DNA from: Tachypleus tridentatus
Lineage: Eukaryota; Arthropoda; Merostomata; Xiphosura; Limulidae
Length of the DNA stretch: 64,000 nucleotides
NCBI RefSeq assembly: GCF_004210375.1
Contig: NC_134834.1
Span: 160,289,290-160,353,289 of the forward strand
Reading direction: 5' to 3'
In this document: positions 36,201 to 50,079 of the stretch, in pieces
Position numbering within the stretch: the first letter of the stretch is position 1
Layout of the letters: the number at the start of each line of letters is the position of its first letter
Position numbers and translations under genes: made by a program
Notes under the pieces: model-generated
Databases searched by the model: none
Told to the model about the DNA's origin: nothing
Seen by the model: the letters and a program-made list of their open reading frames with translations, nothing else

Positions 36201-36478
36201 TAAAAGAAACTTGTTTCTGACCTCTAAGGAAAATAATGGTTTTACATTCTTTATCTTGGATTAACTGTTATCAAAGCGATAATCAAGTGTCCTTTAGATA
36301 TAAATTTAAGGTATATATGCTGCAAATAAGCTTCTGATATTTAGGCATGTATGCCAAACTATATAGTTTTCACTTGTTATATCTTTGGTCCTATTTAAAA
36401 GTCTGTTCATTATGTACTAAAGAAGCATTTATTTACTAACCTAATGCATGAAGTTCTCTCAAAAACAAGTTTGTAACT
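33291..36478. other. AT-rich intergenic DNA, no feature
   Basis: Read on both strands: no exon, RNA gene or repeat family that I can support. Confidence 0.4.
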
Positions 36479-36541
36479 GTACAGACTTACAATAAAATGA
36501 ACATAGCACAGTTAGACCATTGTGCAGCTTTGTGCTAACCT
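36479..36541 (+). repeat. SINE family 2 remnant, internally deleted
   Basis: GTACAGACTTACAA and then GCACAGTTAGACCATTGTG and CAGCTTTGTGCTAACC keep the family-2 order with the middle missing. Very old. Confidence 0.45.
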
Positions 36542-39414
36542 ATCACAGTTCGTGTTTTATGTTTTTTCCATCAACTACTGAATTTCCTAAACTTGAAATT
36601 TTTAAACTTAAGGCACTTTAATGCTGATACTTTATATTAAAAACTAGTCCTGATCATGTAAAAATCTTAAGATATTTACAAATTTTTGTCAAATAGTTTC
36701 TTAAACTTTAATTTATAACGTATATATTTTAACTGTAGTGTTAAAAAGAGTTCAATTGCTTAAGAAGACATTATTAGACTTGTTTCTTAATATTCTCTTA
36801 ACTTGCTGAAAGGTCAGTTTTATTGTAACCATTATCTGTGAGGAAAGAGATTTGTTTTTATAATAACATATACTAATACTAACTTCATAGAATAAAGCAT
36901 ATAATACCATTGCTTAATTATTGCTTTATTAAAGAAGTTTTGTATCCTTAGTACAAGTAGTTGCAGTGAAATACATTGAGTGAATGTCCATTCCACAATC
37001 TGCTGTCATAAAAATGCTCTGAAATCTGAATACCATAACTATAGTTCTACTTTTTAGTGTCTTACATCAAGGTAATTGATCCCTTGTGTTAGTTGGCTTT
37101 GCTTACTAGGTTTGGCCAGACCTGCATCCATAAGTCTGGATATTTTTATGTGTTTTCAGTAAAATAAATTTCCTTTTGTCCTTCATCTAAATAATAATTA
37201 ATCTTTATTATTTGCTAAACTGCCTTGTATAAAATAAATATGTACATCTTTGTATATTTATGTCGCTCATTGTATACAGCTGTAGCCTGTAGTTATATGG
37301 AAATTATTTTCAAATACTTGTCATAAAACATTTGTACTTTGACTCAATAAATGCTTGAAAAAAAAAAGCTGAATCTGTGAAAATTGAAAGGAGTTTGCAA
37401 ATAGATAGTGATTAATAGTAATAGATAGTGAACAAATACAAACATTGCCAATGCAAAAGATAATTCCTGGAGATTTGTTTAGGTTTTCTTTATAACGTAT
37501 AATGTAATGTTAGGTCACAGGTCAGTTTATACCTTATTAACATGCATCAGACTATTAGTATAAATTAATAAACAGTTAATCTCACTAAAATTTATTCAGA
37601 AACCACAATATATCATGAAATCTTGTGTTAAAAAAATGCACGGTAGCTTTGCAAAATTATACAATTATTTTAGGATTCTTTTTCTAGTGAAAAGTTGTAA
37701 AAGGTACGAGTAAGTCTTTATATCTGGAATAAAAGCAACAGATTTTTTTAACCCAGTGTTTCTGGGTTTTTTTCTTTAAATTTGTAGGCAAAGAGTTAAG
37801 TGAGAAGTTTTGGTACCAAAGAAATTACAAATTATGCCATTATGGTCTTTGAGTTGAGGTGTATTTTAGGTAGGGGAAATGTCAGGAAGAGTAAAAAAAA
37901 ACAAAAACTTATTTGTGTGCTTCATTTCTTATTTGGTACTAAACATTTTGTGCAAATCATAGCAGTACTTTCTTTGTTCTTTATCTTTCATATTTTTCAA
38001 AAGGATTTTATACATGTATCTATAAAGAATGCTTGTTTTTAAAAATGTATTTAATTCCTGATTGTGTGTGATCTATTGTTGATTTTATCCAAAGAAGCAC
38101 TCTTCTCACAATTAGACCATATCAAAAGTAATAAATGCGTACAAATGACAGATGTAATGAATGGCATTCCACCCAACTAATCACTTTAAAATGTGGGTTA
38201 TTTGTTTAAAAAATAAATCTGAAAATAAAAACGAACTTTTCAGTTTCTATTTTGGGAAAAAAAAATTACGAGAGATGTGTAGTTGTTTTAAAGAACAGCA
38301 ACCATCTGGATGTTAGTTTTCAATAATTTGAAATAAGTTTAGATTTGTTCAGAATTGTTTTTACAATTTACTGTAAGCATTACAATTACACATTTTAATT
38401 TCTTTTTAAAAAGCCATTTCACAGTAAAAGAGCAACACTTTGCAAAGGTAATTATATATTTACACTATTAAGATGAAAGTTTTTTATGTACGTGTCAGAG
38501 ACAAGGGTAATTATTAATACTTAGGTTAAAATACATGAAATAAGCTTAAAGCTTGAAAGATTAACATGTTTTATTTGAGTGAGCCATTGTACCACATGTG
38601 ACATATCTGCTGCACATTGTGTATTTGGTTCACTTAACTTTTTTACCATTCAACAGAGCAATGGTGTCATTAGTACACTTGTACTTAAGAAACATAGAAA
38701 GTTTTACCAAAAAGAAATACTCATACAGCAAGATTGTTAAATGGTGTAGGACCAAAATACATAACAGTTTGAAGAAAGGAGCTTTCACTGGTACCCTAAT
38801 AATAGAAAAGATTATAATATAGCAGGGTCTGTGGAAATTATCTCGAAATAAATGATGTACGATTATTGCATCTTTCACAGAAGTTGTTACAGTGGAGATT
38901 AAAGTGTTGGCCAGTGGCACAGGACCTGAAATATCCTGAAGAAGTGCAATTAACCTTAGTAGCTATGAACTACCTACAAATATGTTTTACCTATTACTGT
39001 ACTCTGTTCTAGCTCCTTAAAAGCGTAGTCAGTGTAATGAGTTGAATACTTCAAAATTACCCTTTTTGCAGTTTGTTTCTAAAGACCACAAACATTTTAT
39101 TATTTAAACTGAATGAAAGATCAGGGTTATATATTTGAAAAGAGGAACTAGGTGTGACATAAATTACTAGTAATAACTTCTTGATATATTTTTTCTTTTC
39201 TTTTTATTCCAGTTTAAATGAAAATTACAGATTATGAGAAAACCTTTCTTTACAGTCTACATTCGGCAAAAAGGCATGAAATGATAAGATGAAAAATCAT
39301 ACTAGCCAATAGGCTTTTGTTCTGATTGGTTGTATGAAATTTCCTGTGATTCAATATTCCATCCTAGGAAAGATCATTTTAAATCTTCAGTTACAAATAT
39401 TTTTATACTTGCAT

Positions 39415-39448
<34 letters not shown>

Positions 39449-42289
39449 CTTAAACTTAATATCAGTCTCAAGCAATAATCATGAAGTTTTATGATATGTA
39501 ATTACTCATACTTTTGCAACAAAAGCATAGCATCAATACTTGTGTTTAAAATATACAGAAAAGCAAAATATAGGATGCATAGGGTTCAGAATCGTTAATT
39601 TTTTATTATAAACAAATTTACTGTACAAATATTTAAATATTGCAAAATAAGTTTTCTACTAATGATTTTGTTTATTACAAAAACATTTTCATGCATAAAC
39701 ATCTAAAGAAAACAGTGACAAAATTTTTATTGAAAGTTTAATTTAATGAAACTTAAACCACATAAATGAAGATATCAAAGTTAGCAAAACAATTTCCAAT
39801 CTATATACAAAAAATTGTTTCATTAAGTAATATACTATTTTCTGTAGTTCTCTGAAATTTATCATTACAGTGTGTATAGGAATTCCAATCCCACAGTTTC
39901 ACAAATAATACAAATTTTGACAATATATACATTTGACACTATAGTTAACACAACTGGTTTAAAGAAGGTAAAATAGACCATAGAAATTATTTAAAAAGAT
40001 GCATAAACAAATTTAACATTCCATTTTCAGATGTGATAACTCAAGCTTTTCTATGTTGGACTCTCTGATTGAAATCAGAAGATAAGAATTATTGGCTCAT
40101 CTAAATGACACAAGTATTTTAATAAACAACATTGTAAAAGAAGGTTTATTTGCAAATATTTTTTTACAATTTCATGAAACTATATCAATGTTGTTTTCTA
40201 TGGCTTTCTTAAGTATAATATAATTTTACAGCTGTTTGCAAAATTACATCATTCAAAAAATGGCTCACTTGAAGAATAAGGATTTTTACTTTAAAAAGTG
40301 TATTGTGTCATATAACAAGTAGTTATCACGAAACAGGAAATAAGGTTTTACCACCTTAAGGTTTGCAAGTTAACAATTACAATAAATATAAATATGGTAC
40401 AGGACATCATAAAAAAAAAACCTGAACTGCTTATTTTATCTATTTATCTGATATATCTTTTGTAAAGATTCTGTTTAAATTTAAAATGGTCAAGAACAAG
40501 CATTGCATTACATAACCGACAAGAAACCAGCTCTGATAGGTTTACTTCAGTGTGTAAGAACTGGCACAGAGGTTTAAACATCCAAACCTGATATATTTAC
40601 AAATATAATCTCACCAAAATTACTTTTGAAACATTTTATCTTAAACCAATTAATTTGTGAAGCATGAAAACTGTTATTTTTCACGTGTTATAGCAGTACA
40701 CACTTTTAGACAAAATAAAAAATCTAACTGATGAGTCAAAGATTCAATTTTTCAGTTACTAACAATATACAGCACTGCTTTGTCATAATACTACCAAGAA
40801 AAGCCACATGAACCCAAGGGCAATGCAGATGGGGGAGCATTACAATCGATTAGTTAAACCATTTCCTCTTTAATGATGTCACATATGAGCAGGTAGTTGG
40901 AATCCCTGCTGGGTCCAATGACAACTAATAGTTTTCTATGCAAGTAGCTAGAAAACTGACCATATGACTTTAAACCTGTCCTTTACAAACACCACATCAA
41001 TGACACCTTCTTGTTATTTCAACAAAAGTCACAATTTCAGATACCTTTACGTAACTTCCAATATCAAGTTAACATTTACTTTATTTCCTGACAGAGTGTA
41101 ATGACTTTAGCCTCTAAAGCCACATTTCAATGAGTTAAGTATCAGATCATACAACATATTAACAAAAGTCTTGGGAGCCAAAGCACCACAGTGTTATATT
41201 CAAGAAATCATTATAACCAAAGCCATTATAATGAGGCATTACTGTAGTTATGACAAAGCAATTCCTAAATTATTTTATCACCTGAATTCAAAATCTCTTA
41301 CCAAAATAAATTTAAAACAAACAAAATTACAACAGTTAATCTTTAAATTATTAGATGGTTGACAGTAATAATTTTCCAACTTTTAAGATAGATTTATTTT
41401 TGTACAACATTTCACTTCTAACATTTAGATATAATTACATACAGTCTACAATACAATATTTTGCATGTCCAGGTCTCACTGTTAAGAGTTGAAATGTTGA
41501 ACAGAAATAAATTATTATACCACAAATAACTTTCAAAGTTCATACTGTTAGTAAGTTAAGTACCTCTTAAAAATCAAAACATATCTAGCTTGTTTTGTTC
41601 TTTATTACAATGTAAGAAATGAATATAGTTATTACTAAAATTTGTAACAAATATTTACATACTTAATGTATGTACATGAAATAAAGTACAACAGATCTGA
41701 ACAGAACTGACTATTAACAGGTTTTGGTGATTTTGATAATTCCACAAGGCAGAAAGTATATTTCCAATCTTAATATATTGTGTCATAATAATCAATATGA
41801 ATTGAATAATACAACATGTATATTTATTTCTTTATTTAAAACTATGACTATGGTATTCTTTTTGCAAGAAAACAAAACACACTCAAAGATTTAAAATCTC
41901 ACAATATATACAAGATAATTTTCTTTGTACTTTATTTCGTCCTGTACATCTGAACTCTTAATTTTCAGCTGTTGAACAAAATTAAAAAACATTAAGTGGT
42001 GGTCCAACCTTCATTTCCAATAAGACTGCAAAGATCATCCTCGGTCAATCCTAGAAGTCATTTTCCGTCAATTTTCTAGAATTAAAATGACAATAAATGC
42101 AGAACAAATGAAAGTAAATAGGTAACGGGGAAAACAAGAATAATTTTAAGATTCTAGACAAGAGAACTGGAATGTGATCCTCCACAAATGCTACATTTGA
42201 TCAAAAGTATAAAGATTTTAAAATCTTATGTATGTATAAAATTACAGACCTGAACAATGCAACTTACTTTAATTATCCTTAAAGGCATA
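36542..42289. other. AT-rich intergenic DNA with one CA microsatellite
   Basis: No exon recognised on either strand. A pure (AC)n tract occupies about 39419-39447. Short frames at 37800-38042 and 38598-38822 have no family resemblance. Confidence 0.4.
39419..39447. repeat. (AC)n microsatellite
   Basis: Uninterrupted AC dinucleotides, about 14 units, preceded by CATACATAC. Confidence 0.95.
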
Positions 42290-42614
42290 GTAATCAGAAC
42301 TACAGCTTTGAATACCACAAGTAGAGCTAACTTCAAAGTTAATCTACTGGTTTAATCAATGCATGTAACTACAATTAGTCTTGCAGACTGCAAAGAACTG
42401 AAAATAAATCTATAAAGACTACATTTAGTTTACACTGTAACTTGTAAGAGTGCATTTGGCTAATAGAACTATAAACTGACACCAAAAAATAGCTTTGAAA
42501 ACTGCACATATAAGATTGATACCATTAGTATCAAAGTTTGCATGTAACTAGTTCAGTTTTTAACCTTGTATAAAACTAGGGTAACATAACTAAAGATTGA
42601 ATTTAACCAGAAAC

Positions 42615-42831
42615 CAGATCCAAAGCCTGCAGACAATGACAAGAGCATTCTTGAAATGTCTCTTCAACCATAATAACAGCCTTGAAGTATCTGTATAACC
42701 ACAATAACATCAATGAAAACTTCAAGTAGCCACTAAGACAGTCTCGAAGTCAGCATGTAACCATAACAACATGCCTGAATACTGTATACATCCAGAAAAT
42801 TTGCTCTGAACTATATAAAACCAAAACAAAG
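42615..42831 (-). repeat. 31-bp minisatellite, seven units of constant length
   Basis: Units start at 42615, 42646, 42677, 42708, 42739, 42770 and 42801, each exactly 31 bp. Shared - strand phrases are TTRTTRTGGTTACA and CTTCAAGRCTG. Units differ at many positions yet show no length change. Less regular units seem to extend left to about 42290. Confidence 0.8.
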
Positions 42832-45622
42832 TTTGCACATCACTAAAACTAATGTTAAAACATAAATTTAATTGAACATTGTACATAATTAAAAAGAGAA
42901 GGTTACTACAGTTAGTAATTTCTTTTCACCTTAGTTCAATATGAACTACTGTTATAAAAATCTAAAACCAAAAATTCTACAAAATTTTTTTAACATATTA
43001 AAATATGTTACTAAAATAAAAATTCTTACTATAATAGATGTAGTGTGTATGTCAATTTCTATGTATGTAACCAAAATTACACCATCTACTGAAGGGCACC
43101 ACAAACAAAAATCCATAAACAATTTCACACTTTGGGTATTCTAGAATGAGATAATTAGAAAAATAACCATGGTATGTAAAACAACCATTTCTTTATAGTG
43201 TAACATAATTTTAAATAAAAGTACTCTCTTCACAACAAGAACATGACTTTCACTAGAAGTGTACACAAGGGTGTGAATGTATCTTTATTGGTGTAATTTT
43301 TAAATGTAGTACTGAGAAACTTGAGTTCTTAAAAAAAAATGTTTACCACGTTTAACGTATAAAAACTTTACAGTTTATATCAATAAAATTTATGACAATT
43401 TTGACATCAGTACATTGAATCATTTTGATGCAACGAGTTGTGTATGATTAAAGAGCACAATCTGGATGCTCTTCCTGTGCAGTGCTTCCCAAGAAAAAAA
43501 TTTTTTAGAAAATTTTATATTTATTCTAAATTTTTAAATGAGGAATGAATACTACATTTAGCCTCTTGTATTGACATTTAAGTGCCTCAGGCCAGTAATG
43601 GATCCAGAACAAATATGAAAGGGAGACACAATTTGTATTGGAGGTGCAACTGTCACTATGTATAAAAATATATAAAATGCTTATTGCCTCAATTTCTATT
43701 GCATGAACATTTAACAGTAAAGCAGCTTATGTGTAAACTAATTAATTTACTTATATTAAATGTTCAACTGCAGATGTTTTTTTAACTCAATTTGAAATCT
43801 GCATGTTTATCTGCCTGACCAAAATTTAAACATTCAGTTCCTGATCTTCCTATTTCATAATAATAGTTCCACTGTTGGCATCACACATCATCATCCCAAG
43901 GATGAAGTTCAAAACCTTGTAACAGCTGCACATAGAGGGCATCCAAAAAACATAGTGACACAAATATCCTCTTTTACAAGCTTTGTAATACGATATCACT
44001 TGTGCAATTTATTTGATATGGATTGTTAGGTTGCCTGGATATTTGATATGGATTGTTAGGTTGCCTGGATATTTGATATTTTGTTGTAAAAACTGAGTAC
44101 AAATGCAACTCAAATGATTAAAACCTGTATGATGTATTTTGGTAAATAATAATAAACTACTTTTTTTTAACTGAAAAAAAAGCAAATAAGTAGCATGAAC
44201 CTTTAAAAGATGTGCAAGAATGTGACCTAAAAAGAAAAAATGAGATTTTATCAGTATAAAAAAACTGGTAATATAATTTTAGTTCATAACATTTTAGTCT
44301 TCAAAAATCTGAAATAGTCTTAAGGAGGTGAAGTTAAAAACTGAAGATTCTTACTCATCAAATCTTTATTTTGGGGGTAAAATCAACTGTCATCCACTGA
44401 CTCATGATTTGCTTCCAAAATAGCATTTGTGCATTTCAATATAACAACATCTATATAGTATTTCAGTCTTTTCAGAAACAAGTCATGTTTTACACTCTTC
44501 CATAAAAGTGATAATTTTATATTACATGTTTAAGAAAAACCTTATTACTTGCATTTATTTCAAAAACTAAAAATTATTAATAGCAGAGATAATCAATACA
44601 TTAAATTGATAATAAAATGTGATGCATAAAAAATAAAGTTGTCCCATTTCTGATGATTTTGATATGCTTCAAATTTTCATGGATTAACTAGATATTGCAA
44701 GCATCCATGATGAGATTTCATTTTAATGATTTAACTGCACATCAAATAAATTGCACTAATTAAATATTAAGTAATACAGATCTTGCCCAAATACATTGTG
44801 TTACCAGAAACTCTAATTTCTATGTGTCAGCAATATTTCTTACTCATTAATACTACACAGCTAAGGATTTTTTACAGCAGCTGTCTGTGACTTTTTGGCA
44901 ATAAATTTGAAAATATACAAACAGTATGCAATTCACTTGTTTTTAAACCAATATATTCCAAAAAATTTAAGCATATTTAAAAAATTATTTACACTATGAA
45001 GATCATAGTTGTACCTTAAACATAACATAGTTCTCTTCTTGTCAAAATCCCACTTGGGCCAATTCAATTACTTTACAATTCTATTTTTATCACAGAAATA
45101 CCCTTGTATAATTCACTTATCCTGTCATGTGAGATACAGCAGTTGTATGGTGAACTTCGAATAATCATCTGCTTTTCAAACCTTCAATAACTGTCTGCTC
45201 TTCATACTTCTAATAGTTATTTGCCTTTTATCAAAGCACACAAGTGGATTTAGTTAGTTTAGAATACTCTTTGAGGAGACAAATTATTCTCCTGATCTCT
45301 TTCAAACTGTTAATTTTATGTGACTTTTCTTCTACCTTGTTTCCATTGTCTGCTCCCAACTATTTATACATTTATCACTTAGGCTTTCTAAAAACCTTCA
45401 TAACTTTTAATTATAAACACAAAATAAATAAATAATATCTATACAAAACAGTGTTTTATATCAAACTCTTTCCATATGAGGTCAGCTGATGGGAAAAATT
45501 GTAACCACAAAGTAGTCATCAGCTTCCATACTGAATTTTAATATGGTACATGCATCTTAACAAAACTTGACAAAAGATCAGATTTTTGAATTAGTATTTT
45601 TACAAAAGATAGTTCATGATAA
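42832..45622. other. AT-rich intergenic DNA with a 30-bp tandem duplication
   Basis: No gene recognised. Holds the duplication at 44011-44079 and otherwise unassigned sequence. Confidence 0.4.
44011..44079. repeat. 30-bp tandem duplication, 2.3 copies
   Basis: ATTTGATATGGATTGTTAGG plus TTGCCTGGAT occurs at 44011-44040 and identically at 44041-44070, followed by ATTTGATAT. Identity of the copies shows a recent event. Confidence 0.95.
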
Positions 45623-46051
45623 CAGGGGCATAGATCCTGGGAGGGATGGGGGGATAATCCTCCCCTCATTTTAGGTGGGGGTATGGTGCATACAATCATC
45701 CCCCCTACAGTTTGATCTGTTGAATTGTTTTATTGCATCACAGGCCTACAAATTGTGTGTTTGTTCTTGTAATTCTTGTGTTCTTACCAATCGAATTACA
45801 TAATTAGGCCTGGATGTAAGCTTTTTCAGTAGCCGAAATGTACATCTTTAATATAGGCGTGCTTCTAAGCTTTTCGATCTAAGCGATAGTTCGTAAGTAT
45901 CAGTCAGTAGTCCTAAGTATACATGCAAGTATCGTGGCAACAAGATTACTCTGTGACTGCATGTTTACAGCTTTCAGGTTCACGTAATCAGGGATTACCA
46001 ATTTGCAAATTGAACAGTCCACATAAGTGGTTGCAAAAATCTACGTCCCTG
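45623..46051. mobile_element. hAT-like non-autonomous DNA transposon
   Basis: The left end CAGGGGCATAGATC and the right end, read on the - strand, CAGGGACGTAGAT form imperfect terminal inverted repeats of about 13-15 bp. CAGGG-type ends and about 0.43 kb suggest a hAT-type MITE. No transposase frame. I could not find a convincing 8-bp target duplication, so it is probably old. Confidence 0.5.
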
Positions 46052-46627
46052 TTGTAAATACATGAAGTCAGTGACTGTTGACTGTTCAGTGTATGAAGTG
46101 GTTTTCATGTTAAAATTGAAAATAATTTTTTTCATCTAAAAATTTTAAAATTTTATTTATGCACCCTTTTAAACCTTCTAAATAAATATCAAACTCTTTT
46201 TTTTTTCAGAAAACTAAGTTTTATCTCTTTTTTTTTTCCTCTACATTAACTTTATACAAATTCATTCAATTTAACCAACCTTATAACCACCATAATACAA
46301 AAGCAACAGCTATGCTAAGAGCAGTTTGACAAGTTCTCTATGGAATTCTTCATACCAATTATAAAATAACTATGGAGAGATTGTATTCTGAAATAAGCTA
46401 TTCTACTGACTAAGGTTTGGTTAGTTGGTTGATTTGGTGTTTTATGGCACAAAACAGCTAGGCTATCTGTGCCAAACATCCAGTAAAAAGTTAAAATTAA
46501 AGTAACATTAGGAAATTTATTAAACGAAATTAAGGTAAAATAAAACAAAGTTTAAAAAAAGCATAAAACCAATGTTCACATCTAGTCTACAGCATTAAGA
46601 GAAAAACTACATTAATACAAGTTGTAG

Positions 46628-46941
46628 GCCTGGCATGGCCAAGCGCGTAAGGCGTGCGACTCGTAATCCGAGGGTCGCGCTAAACGTGCTTGCCCTCCCA
46701 GCCGTGGGGGCGTTATAATGTGACGGTCAATCCCACTATTCGTTGGTACAAGAGTAGCCCAAGAGTTGGCGGTGGGTGGTGATGACTAGCTGCCTTCCCT
46801 CTAGTCTTACACTGCTAAATTAGGGACGGCTCGGTACAGTGGGCTAACAACCTACTCACTTAAATACTTGTTGAAGAATCTTCAAGCGATTGCGGCCCTA
46901 TGTTCCTAGATGGAATCTAATGGTGATAACAACTAACTAAC
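46628..46941 (+). mobile_element. tRNA-headed SINE, family 1, long-tail subtype, with perfect 15-bp TSD
   Basis: TAATACAAGTTGTAG at 46613-46627 and 46942-46956. The head is GCCTGGCATGGCCAAGCGCG, the body has GAGTTGGCGGTGGGTGGTG, and the long tail (CTCACTTAAATACTTG ... GATTGCGGCCC) ends in (AACT)n. It is inserted into the 3' UTR of LINE copy 2. It is closely similar to the copy at 1059-1368, including the unusual tail. Confidence 0.93.
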
Positions 46942-47175
46942 TAATACAAGTTGTAGAGGACTTTCTGTAGCATAACTGTAATCATCATAACTCGCCAGGA
47001 AGACTAACAGGTAAGTACAAAAACCACCGTCAGTCACCTGAAGTTGGCCTTTCCAGTTGTGGTTCCGAGTTATTTAATGTTATGGCCATTTTCTAATTTC
47101 AAATCGAACTAGATGGGCTGTTATTCGTAAAAGGGAATCTCATTAAAAAAAAGTGTAACATATAAATTAAAAAAC

Positions 47176-50075
47176 TTAAATGGCATTAAAATGATTGATG
47201 GCCTTTAAAAAACTAAAAACAATACCAAGGTGGACAGTGTCACCATCGCCAATAATACAGTCTAACGTTATGGACAAACCTCAGGACAGAACATGTTTAA
47301 AACGGTGCCGTCGTTGAGAGTCGTAACGACGGCAAGAAAGTAAAATGTGGCTTATTGTGATCTGAGTGTTACACAAACTGCACACTGGTGCATCAGTTCC
47401 AGATAAAAGAAAACGATGACTTAAAATCTGTGGCCAATACGTAGTCTAGTTAGAACAACCTCCTCTTTCCGATCCTGAAATGAGCAAAACGGCCAAAGCC
47501 CAATATAGGGTTTTATTTGGAACAACTTGTTTTCACGTTGCTCACTCCAAGTCGACTGCCAACTGACACGGAGCCGAGCCTTGAATACAGGACCATAGTC
47601 CATGTATGGAGCAGGCAAAGCAGTGATAGTGCCAGAGCAGACAGATTTAGCTGCGGTGTCGGCAAGCTCGTTCCCGCCAATACCAATGTAGCCCGGTATC
47701 CAGAAAAACTGGATAGAAGTAGATATTAAAAATAATTGGGACAGTCGGTTTTGAATATCAGCGAGAACAGGGTGTGAACTAACGTGGAACAAAGAAACTG
47801 GAGAGGGAACTTTGCGCGCAACCACCGAACTACAACAAACCATGGCAGAGTCCACACAGTCACCTAATTTTGAACCATTTGTATAAATAGGAGGGGAAAA
47901 ATGGTTCGAAAGATGTTCAGCAAATAACAGACAATATTTCCAATCAGGAGTGTCTGCTTTTCTTAGATGACTTAAAGATGGGTTACATTTGGGGACTGTA
48001 AGAAGCCACGGTGGGATGGGCTGACCTGTGGATACAGCAATGCTATCCAAGGACAGACCCAATTCATCCAAATGCACCTGGGTATGAAGGCCAAAAGGAG
48101 CGATGGCAGATCGTCTATTCTAAAAAAGTATGGCCCATTATGGAAGGAAAACACAACCCCAGGTGGAGTGCTTTGGTAAAGAACGAAGTTTCGAAGCACA
48201 GAATAAAGACAGTTGCAAACGGCAGAGGTGCAAAGAAGGTTCATGAGACTCTACGTATAAGCACTGAACTGGGGAAGTGCAGAAATCCCCAGTGCAGAGC
48301 TGAAGTCCTTGATGATGAGTGGGGTCCAGCATCTTTAAGGCTGAAGTCCTGGCAGAGCCATAGACCAGTGATCCATACTCGAGTTTTGAACAAATAAGAG
48401 CACTATATAACTTTAGCATAGAACATTGATCTCCTCCCCAAGTGCTGGAAGAGAGGACATGGAGGATGTTTAGTGCTCTTGTATATTTGACCCGTAGCTG
48501 CTTGATGTGTGTCATCAAGTCAGCTTATGATCAAAGACAAGCCCAAAGAACTTCGTCTCAGGGACCACAGGCAATACAACTTTGCTGATATAGAGTTCAA
48601 GATGAGGGTGAATACCCCATCGGCAGCAAAAGTGCATGCAAATGGTTTTAGAGAGAAAGAAGTTAAAGCCGTTTGCCGTGGTCCACTTCAGTAAACGATT
48701 GAGGGCAGTCTGAAGCTGCTGCTCAATATATCTCATGTTCGACGACTGACACGAAATGTGAAAGTCATCGACATAGAGCCCGTTTGCAACAGTAAGAGGG
48801 AGTTGTTCAGCGATGGCATTAATCTTTATACTGAAAAGTGTGACACTCAAAACACAGTGCTGAGGGACTCCAAATTCCTGTAGAAAAGAGCGGGAAAGTG
48901 TCGAACCAACACGAACTTGCAATCTCCTGTCCATTAATTTTTTAATAAAAATGGGAAAATGGCCATGTAACCCATATATATGGAGGTCTCGCAAAATACC
49001 ATATCTCCATGCTGTATCACAAGCCTTCTCAATGCCAAAGAATACTGATACAAGATGTTATCATTTGAGAAAGGCTTCTCTGATGGACGTTTCAAGTCGA
49101 ATCAGGTGGTCCATGGTGGAATGCTGTCGTTGGAACCCACACTGAGTGGATGAGAGGAGGATGTCTGATTCGAGGAATCAAATGAGACAAGCATTAACCA
49201 TCCTTTCTAAGGTCTTACAGAGACAGCTTGTGAAAGCAATTGAACAGTAGTTTGAAGGAATCTTGGGATCCTTCCCAGGCTTAGAGAAAGGTAGAACAAT
49301 AGTTCTCTTGATGGCTTACAGACAATGGCAGGATCAAGTTCCGTGAGAGCAGTGTAAGAGGGCCAGTTGGCTTTATCCAGCTTCCACTGGGGCATGCGGA
49401 TCAGGTGGCATCGACCACGGCCAATCTCTCTCAAAATTATAGGAAAATTATCACTACCTCGTGGATTACTGTCAACCCTCCAAGAAAAATGGGAGAATAG
49501 TGAAGGAGAGCAAACTGAGAGATCAATAGCAATGAAGGACTGACAAGGTGCATGAAAATAAGTATAAAAAACAGTATTGAAAAGAGAAAGGTTGTGATCA
49601 GAGAGCATATGCTCTAAGGAGCGACCATTCCTATCAACATCAGCGCTTCCCCAGAGGGGATGATGTCCATTAAAGTCCCCCAGGATTAAAAATGGAGATG
49701 ACAACTGTTCAATGAGAGCATCAAGGTCTGATTGATCACAGGTCTCTCCAAGCGACAGATAGAGAGAACAGACAATAAAGGGACGACCCAAGGAAACATG
49801 GATGGCTACTGCCTCTAAGGGTGTGTCGAGTGGCAAAGACAGGGTGGGCACATATTGATCAACAAGCAGTGCCACCCCTCCATGCACTCGTCCATCACAC
49901 AGCCTGTCATTTCTGTACAAAGAAAACTGCCAAAAGGTGACTGTATTGGCAGGTTTCAAAAATGTTTTCTCTAAGGAGAGACATACAGAATGGTAGGAAA
50001 CAATCAGTTTCAATGTCATCCAGATTACAAAGTAAACCTCAAAAGTTCCATTGTATCAAGGTGGCCACTTTTATT
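47176..50075 (-). pseudogene. LINE copy 2 ORF2 (endonuclease-RT-RNase H), decayed
   Basis: Endonuclease: an open 270-codon frame (49207-50019) with GDFNGHHPLWG and RGSDNFPIIL, in which the catalytic His of SDH is Asn. The start codon position reads GTG where copy 1 has ATG. RT: YVDD is intact at 48764-48775, unlike copy 1, with an FHISCQSSNMRYIEQQLQ context. RNase H: a 218-codon frame (47421-48077) with PIYTNGSK in place of TDGS, then FFWIPGYIGIGGNELADTAA, which keeps the ELAD motif. Stop at 47176-47178. An internal deletion and frame breaks disable it. Confidence 0.88.
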
Positions 50076-50079
50076 TACA

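Noticed and set aside
48011-48397. 128-codon + strand open frame
   Set aside because: Antisense to LINE copy 2 ORF2, where the - strand carries the real RT/RNase H similarity.
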